Source: Peptostreptococcaceae bacterium
GTDB taxonomy: Bacteria > Bacillota > Clostridia > Peptostreptococcales > Anaerovoracaceae
Reading direction: 5' to 3'
Assembly: GCA_016650115.1 (NCBI GenBank)
Contig: JAENWI010000038.1
Location: 1 to 8,950, forward strand
DNA: 8,950 nt
Below the pieces are notes generated by a model, which saw only the letters and a list, made by a program, of their open reading frames with translations, searched no databases and was not told the DNA's origin. Each line of letters starts with the position of its first letter. The first letter of the stretch is position 1. Shown here piece by piece: positions 5,205 to 8,950 of this stretch. Position numbers and translations under genes: made by a program.

Positions 5205-6881
5205 ATGGGATTTAAAAGTGATATTGAAATTGCACAAGAAGGTAAAATGAATCATATTAGTCAGGTTGCCAAGGAAGCAGGAATTGATGAGAAATACCTG
5301 GAGCTTTACGGTAATTATAAGGCAAAAATTGACTATAACATGTTAAATGACAGAAAAGAAACAGCCAACGGTAAACTGATTCTTGTTACCGCTATTACAC
5401 CTACTCCAGCAGGAGAAGGTAAAACAACCACTACAGTCGGTCTTTCTGATGCTTTAAAGAAGATTGGAAAGAATGTTGCGCTGGCATTAAGAGAGCCTTC
5501 TCTTGGGCCGGTTTTTGGTGTTAAAGGCGGTGCTGCAGGTGGAGGATATGCCCAGGTAGTCCCTATGGAAGATATTAATTTGCATTTTACTGGAGATATG
5601 CATGCGGTTGGAGCTGCAAACAATTTGATCGCAGCTATGCTTGATAATCATATATATCAGGGAAACAACCTTGCGATTGATCCAAGAAAAATAACATGGA
5701 AACGTTGTGTAGATATGAATGACAGACAACTAAGGTTTTTAGTTGATGGACTAGGCGGTAAAATTAACGGCACACCAAGGGAAGATGGATATGACATTAC
5801 AGTAGCAAGTGAAATTATGGCGGTTCTTTGCCTTTCTAAGGACATTGATGATCTAAAAGAAAGAGTAAGCAAGATTATTCTTGGGTATACCTATGATGAT
5901 AAACCAGTTACTGTTGGTCAGATTAAAGCCCAGGGTGCTGTTGCAGCACTTCTGAAAGAAGCATTGAAACCAAATTTGGTGCAAACCCTTGAACATACGC
6001 CTGCGTTTATACATGGAGGACCTTTCGCAAATATTGCACATGGTTGTAACTCAATCATGGCTACAAGAATGGCATTGTCTTTGGCAGATTATGTTGTTAC
6101 CGAGGCTGGATTCGGGGCGGATCTGGGTGCAGAAAAATTTATGGACATTAAGTGTAGAATGGCTGATCTTAAGCCTGCTGCTGTTGTTATAGTTGCAACA
6201 GTAAGAGCATTAAAGAATCACGGAGGCGTTTTAAAAGCTGATTTGGGCCAGGAAAATTTAGCGGCATTGGAAGCAGGTCTTCCAAACCTTCTTCAGCATG
6301 TTGAAAATATAACAAAAGTATTTAAAGTACCGGCTGTTGTGGCAATAAACAGATTCCCTACAGACACAAAAGCGGAACTTGATTTAATTGAATCTAAATG
6401 TCAGGAGTTAGGCGTAAATGTGGCTTTAAGTGAAGTACATGGTAAAGGCGGAGCCGGCGGAGAAGCGCTTGCAAGAGAAGTCGTAAGACTTGCCGCTCAA
6501 AACAATAATTTTGAGTATGCCTACTCTTTAGACTTGCCGATAGAAGAAAAAATTGAAGCAATTGCTAAAAAAATATACAGAGCGGATAAAGTTTCTTTTA
6601 CAGACACAGCAAAAAAACAGATGGTACAATTCGAAAAATTAGGTTTTGATAAAATCCCAATTTGTATGGCTAAAACTCAATATAGCTTTTCTGATAATCC
6701 AAAAGTACTGGGAGCACCTCGTGATTTTGAAATTACAGTAAAAAGTTTGAAAATTTCGGCTGGAGCAGGTTTTATAGTGGCATTAACTGGAGATATAATG
6801 ACTATGCCAGGATTACCGCCGGTACCTTCAGCAGAGAAAATAGATATAGACAGCACAGGGAAAATTTCTGGATTATTCTAA
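5205..6881 (+). CDS. fhs: Formate-tetrahydrofolate ligase
   Basis: This enzyme joins formate to tetrahydrofolate using ATP, giving 10-formyl-THF. It feeds the methyl branch of the Wood-Ljungdahl pathway in acetogens; in purine and amino-acid fermenters it can run backwards to make ATP and formate. The 558 residues are the standard length. Seen in order: P-loop TPAGEGKT (67-74), REPSLGPVFGVKGGAAGGGY (96-115), PMEDINLHFTGD (120-131), HTPAFIHGGPFANIAHGCNS (264-283), TEAGFGADLGAEKF (299-312) and ATVRALKNHGGV (331-342). GGAG (5194-5197) lies 7 nt before the start. Its own A/T-rich promoter region carries unusual repeats. fchA follows after 21 nt, supplying the next folate step. No other Wood-Ljungdahl gene is visible, so the direction of use cannot be decided here. 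Confidence 0.98.
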   Translation: MGFKSDIEIAQEGKMNHISQVAKEAGIDEKYLELYGNYKAKIDYNMLNDRKETANGKLILVTAITPTPAGEGKTTTTVGLSDALKKIGKNVALALREPSLGPVFGVKGGAAGGGYAQVVPMEDINLHFTGDMHAVGAANNLIAAMLDNHIYQGNNLAIDPRKITWKRCVDMNDRQLRFLVDGLGGKINGTPREDGYDITVASEIMAVLCLSKDIDDLKERVSKIILGYTYDDKPVTVGQIKAQGAVAALLKEALKPNLVQTLEHTPAFIHGGPFANIAHGCNSIMATRMALSLADYVVTEAGFGADLGAEKFMDIKCRMADLKPAAVVIVATVRALKNHGGVLKADLGQENLAALEAGLPNLLQHVENITKVFKVPAVVAINRFPTDTKAELDLIESKCQELGVNVALSEVHGKGGAGGEALAREVVRLAAQNNNFEYAYSLDLPIEEKIEAIAKKIYRADKVSFTDTAKKQMVQFEKLGFDKIPICMAKTQYSFSDNPKVLGAPRDFEITVKSLKISAGAGFIVALTGDIMTMPGLPPVPSAEKIDIDSTGKISGLF

Positions 6882-6892
6882 ATGGAATGAAT

Positions 6893-6897
6893 GGAGG
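6893..6897 (+). promoter_or_regulatory. Shine-Dalgarno that fixes the fchA start
   Basis: GGAGG lies 5 nt before ATG 6903. An in-frame ATG at 6891 would place this strong site inside the coding sequence and has only GGAATG (6884-6889) upstream. The start at 6903 is therefore preferred, and its N-terminus fits the family. Confidence 0.85.
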
Positions 6898-6902
6898 TAG
6901 TT

Positions 6903-7538
6903 ATGAAAATTACTGAAAAAAAATGCGATGAATTCATCGAAATTCTTGCAAGTAAAAGCCCTGCACCTGGAGGTGGGGGAGCTTCTGCTTTAGTTGCCGC
7001 CATTGGTGTTGCTCTTGGAAATATGGTAGGATCACTTACCATTGGTAAAAAAAAATATATTGAGGTTGAAAAAGAAATTGTTGCATTGAAGATAAAATCA
7101 AATCGACTCCAAAATGAACTTTTGGAGCTGGTTGACTTGGATGCAGCTGTTTTTGAACCACTTTCAAAGGCATATGGCCTTCCAAAAGAGACAGTTGAGG
7201 ATAAACAGGCAAAATCAGTTATTATGGAAGAAGCACTTAAAAATGCGTCCTCTGTTCCCCTTGAGATTATGAGAAAAAGTTGTGAAGCAATATTAATTCA
7301 GGCTGAATTTGCAGCAAAAGGCAGCGCCATTGCATTGAGCGATGCCGGTGTTGGGGTTATCTTTTGTAAAGCGGCTCTTCAGGGAGCAAGTTTAAATGTA
7401 TATATAAATACGGAGGCCATGCAGGATAGAGCATATGCAGAAAATATCAACAATGAAACCGATGGGATGGTCGAGCAGTACTGTAAACTGGCAGATGAAA
7501 CCTTTGAGTATGTATTAAATAGAATCAGGGAGAAATAA
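6903..7538 (+). CDS. fchA: Methenyl-THF cyclohydrolase / formimino-THF cyclodeaminase family protein
   Basis: The protein belongs to the FTCD-C/FchA family. Members either hydrolyse 5,10-methenyl-THF to 10-formyl-THF (FchA of acetogens) or release ammonia from 5-formimino-THF during histidine, glycine or purine breakdown. The 211 residues are all one helical domain: SPAPGGGGASAL (19-30), a folate-binding glycine loop; LVDLDAAVF (76-84) with conserved acidic residues; VPLEIM (118-123); and ALSDAGVG (144-151). No formiminotransferase domain is attached, in contrast to animal FTCD. It follows fhs, the order found in acetogens and other anaerobes, which favours the cyclohydrolase or combined role. 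folD, a usual next neighbour, is missing here, and larB starts 2 nt after the stop. The start at 6903 rather than 6891 rests on the GGAGG site. Confidence 0.88.
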   Translation: MKITEKKCDEFIEILASKSPAPGGGGASALVAAIGVALGNMVGSLTIGKKKYIEVEKEIVALKIKSNRLQNELLELVDLDAAVFEPLSKAYGLPKETVEDKQAKSVIMEEALKNASSVPLEIMRKSCEAILIQAEFAAKGSAIALSDAGVGVIFCKAALQGASLNVYINTEAMQDRAYAENINNETDGMVEQYCKLADETFEYVLNRIREK

Positions 7539-7540
7539 TT

Positions 7541-8287
7541 ATGGATAGAAGGCATTTAGAACAATTACTCCAAAGTGTTGCAAGCGGAGAGATTAGTCCT
7601 GATAATGCATACGAATCTTTAAAAACTCTTCCTTTTGAGGATTTGGGATTTGTTAATATTGATCAGCATCGAACCATTAGAACCGGGTATCCTGAAGCTG
7701 TATTTTGCCAGGGTAAAACATCTGAGCAAATAGCCATTATTATTGCAAAACTTGTTGGAACAAACGACAGTGTAATAGGTTCAAGAGCTACAAAAGAGAA
7801 TTATGAAGCTGTTTTAGAAGTTGTAGAGGATGCTGTTTATTATGAAGAAGCAAGAATGATTGTTGTAAATAGAAACCCAAAACCGAAAAGCGAAAAAATC
7901 ATAGCAATCGTCACAGCGGGAACGGCTGACATTCCAGTTGCAGAAGAAGCTGCTATTACCGCAATTATGCTGGGAAATCAGGTGGACAGAATCTATGATG
8001 TTGGGGTTGCAGGAATACATAGACTTTTTGCAAAACTGGATAGAATAAGAGCTGCAAATGTAGTCATAGTGATTGCTGGTATGGAAGGGGCATTGGCAAG
8101 TGTTGTCGGGGGGCTGGTTGAAACCCCGGTGATTGGAGTGCCGACTAGTATCGGATACGGTGCCAATCTGGGAGGGATCTCTGCCCTCTTATCTATGTTG
8201 AATAGCTGCGCAAACGGTGTGGGAATTGTTAATATCGATAATGGTTTTGGAGCGGCATATCTGGCTTCAAATATAAACAAATTATAA
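7541..8287 (+). CDS. larB: Nickel pincer cofactor biosynthesis protein LarB
   Basis: LarB carries out the first committed step of the nickel-pincer nucleotide cofactor: it carboxylates the pyridinium ring of nicotinic acid adenine dinucleotide and hydrolyses it to pyridinium-3,5-biscarboxylate mononucleotide plus AMP. The 248 residues match the family. The N-terminal part (1-115) includes TGYPEAVFCQGKT (48-60) and SRATKENYEAV (81-91). The C-terminal part is PurE (AIR carboxylase)-like, with VTAGTADIPVAEEA (124-137), GMEGALASVVGGLV (180-193), PVIGVPTSIGYGANLGG (196-212) and NSCANG (221-226). C223 lines up with the catalytic cysteine (Cys221) I recall for Lactobacillus plantarum LarB. AGGGAG (7527-7532) serves as Shine-Dalgarno. 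The gene sits 2 nt behind fchA and 9 nt ahead of the larC start, so it is in the fhs operon. Confidence 0.94.
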   Translation: MDRRHLEQLLQSVASGEISPDNAYESLKTLPFEDLGFVNIDQHRTIRTGYPEAVFCQGKTSEQIAIIIAKLVGTNDSVIGSRATKENYEAVLEVVEDAVYYEEARMIVVNRNPKPKSEKIIAIVTAGTADIPVAEEAAITAIMLGNQVDRIYDVGVAGIHRLFAKLDRIRAANVVIVIAGMEGALASVVGGLVETPVIGVPTSIGYGANLGGISALLSMLNSCANGVGIVNIDNGFGAAYLASNINKL

Positions 8288-8290
8288 GGA
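8286..8290 (+). promoter_or_regulatory. Shine-Dalgarno for larC before four consecutive ATG codons
   Basis: AAGGA overlaps the larB stop. Four in-frame ATGs follow at 8291, 8294, 8297 and 8300. The spacings are 0, 3, 6 and 9 nt, so 8297 (or 8300) is favoured; 8291 is too close to be used well. Confidence 0.6.
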
Positions 8291-8296
8291 ATGATG

Positions 8297-8950
8297 ATGA
8301 TGGAAAAAAGAAACAGCATATATTTTGATTGTAAAACGGGTGTGAGTGGAGATATGGTTCTAGGAGCACTTCTTGATTTGGGTGTCAGCGCTGAAACATT
8401 AAAAAAAGGCCTCTTGAAATTAAATATTGGGGATTTTGACATTAAAATAATTGAAGAAGAAAAATATGGCGTAAAAGGTACGAATGTATATATCAAGGAA
8501 TTAGAACCTTTTCATGAGCATAATCATGAAAACAATAATTCTGAAGAAAAACATATACATAGAAGCTATAGAGAAATTGAAAAAATAATTATCAACAGCA
8601 ATTTTTCTGAGGGAATCAAGACAAAAGCCATTTCAATCTATAAAGCAATAGCACAGGCTGAGTCAACCGTTCATGAAACTGATATTGACAATGTTCATTT
8701 TCATGAGTTGGGAAGAAATACAGCTATATTTAATATTGTGGGTGTAGCAATCTGTCTGGAATTATTGGGCGCGGGTAATATTTACTGCTCAGAGCTACAT
8801 GATGGTACAGGATTTGTTGAATGCAGTCATGGCCTAATCCCGATTCCAGTGCCAGCAGTAAAGGAATTGCTGAAAAACAGCGGTATTAAATTTGTTCAGG
8901 AAAAAGAAAATAATGAAATGGTAACACCTTCAGGACTTGGAATACTAAAA
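8297..8950 (+). CDS. larC: Nickel insertion protein LarC, N-terminal part (runs off the window)
   Basis: LarC uses CTP to insert nickel into the pyridinium-bisthiocarboxylate precursor, the last step of nickel-pincer nucleotide synthesis. The first 218 codons are open to the end of the window; full LarC proteins are about 400 residues. Visible landmarks (8297 numbering): YFDCKTGVSGDMVLGALLDL (9-28), a histidine-rich segment with H73, H75, H77, H86 and H88, VHFHELG (133-139), CSHGLIPIPVPAVKELL (176-192) and VTPSGLGIL (209-217). The stretch after HFHE reads GRNTAIFN rather than the G-x-x-DSI-x-D I recall for classic LarC, so it may be a subfamily with changed metal or nucleotide ligands. Some LarC genes are read through a programmed frameshift between the two halves; that point lies beyond the window. 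larE would be the expected missing partner. Confidence 0.88.
   Translation, partial: MMEKRNSIYFDCKTGVSGDMVLGALLDLGVSAETLKKGLLKLNIGDFDIKIIEEEKYGVKGTNVYIKELEPFHEHNHENNNSEEKHIHRSYREIEKIIINSNFSEGIKTKAISIYKAIAQAESTVHETDIDNVHFHELGRNTAIFNIVGVAICLELLGAGNIYCSELHDGTGFVECSHGLIPIPVPAVKELLKNSGIKFVQEKENNEMVTPSGLGILK

Noticed and set aside
6891..6902. Earlier fchA start at ATG 6891
   Set aside because: The GGAGG at 6893-6897 would then be coding; it is much better explained as the ribosome binding site of ATG 6903.
7993..8496. Long open frame of 167 codons on the minus strand
   Set aside because: It lies opposite larB and larC, whose motifs are clear on the plus strand; it has no recognisable domain and its composition is that of an antisense shadow.

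Overview
The window is an ordinary-looking chromosomal stretch from a low-GC, anaerobic Firmicute, most likely a member of the Clostridia or Tissierellia. The evidence is the A/T-rich coding sequence, strong GGAGG-type ribosome binding sites, sigma-A-type promoters, the rplS-rbgA-rnhB order, and the pair fhs-fchA next to nickel-pincer cofactor genes. All eleven recognisable genes lie on the + strand. I see no RNA genes, insertion sequences, CRISPR arrays or phage genes.

Region 1 (1-3103) starts with a promoter (TTGAAA-N18-TATAAT) and an inverted repeat at the expected transcription start. It is followed by a tightly packed run: proB (glutamate 5-kinase without a PUA domain), proC (pyrroline-5-carboxylate reductase), a Nudix ADP-sugar pyrophosphatase and a XerD-like tyrosine recombinase. 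proA, which makes the intermediate linking proB and proC, is absent here. The recombinase keeps the overall XerD layout but two positions of the usual catalytic set are changed (E169 and Q242).

Region 2 (3104-5123) has its own promoter and a structured 5' leader in front of rplS (ribosomal protein L19). An intrinsic terminator follows rplS, then rbgA/ylqF (50S assembly GTPase) and rnhB (RNase HII). The leader can fold in two mutually exclusive ways, one of which covers half of the rplS Shine-Dalgarno, consistent with a ribosomal-protein leader.

Region 3 (5124-8950, running off the end) begins with an A/T-rich promoter region carrying a perfect A/T palindrome and three TGAAA half-sites at 10-bp spacing. 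It continues with fhs (formate-THF ligase), fchA (methenyl-THF cyclohydrolase / formimino-THF cyclodeaminase), larB and the first 218 codons of larC. The first two handle folate one-carbon units; the last two build the nickel-pincer nucleotide cofactor of LarA-type racemases. The gaps are 2-21 nt, so this looks like one operon, with larE and a larA-type enzyme expected elsewhere or downstream.

I found no clear new multi-gene system. The best leads are the altered XerD active site, the substituted HFHE motif block in LarC, the C1/nickel-cofactor gene linkage, and the control elements upstream of rplS and fhs. Family assignments come from motif recognition and recalled family knowledge; no searches or folding programs were run.
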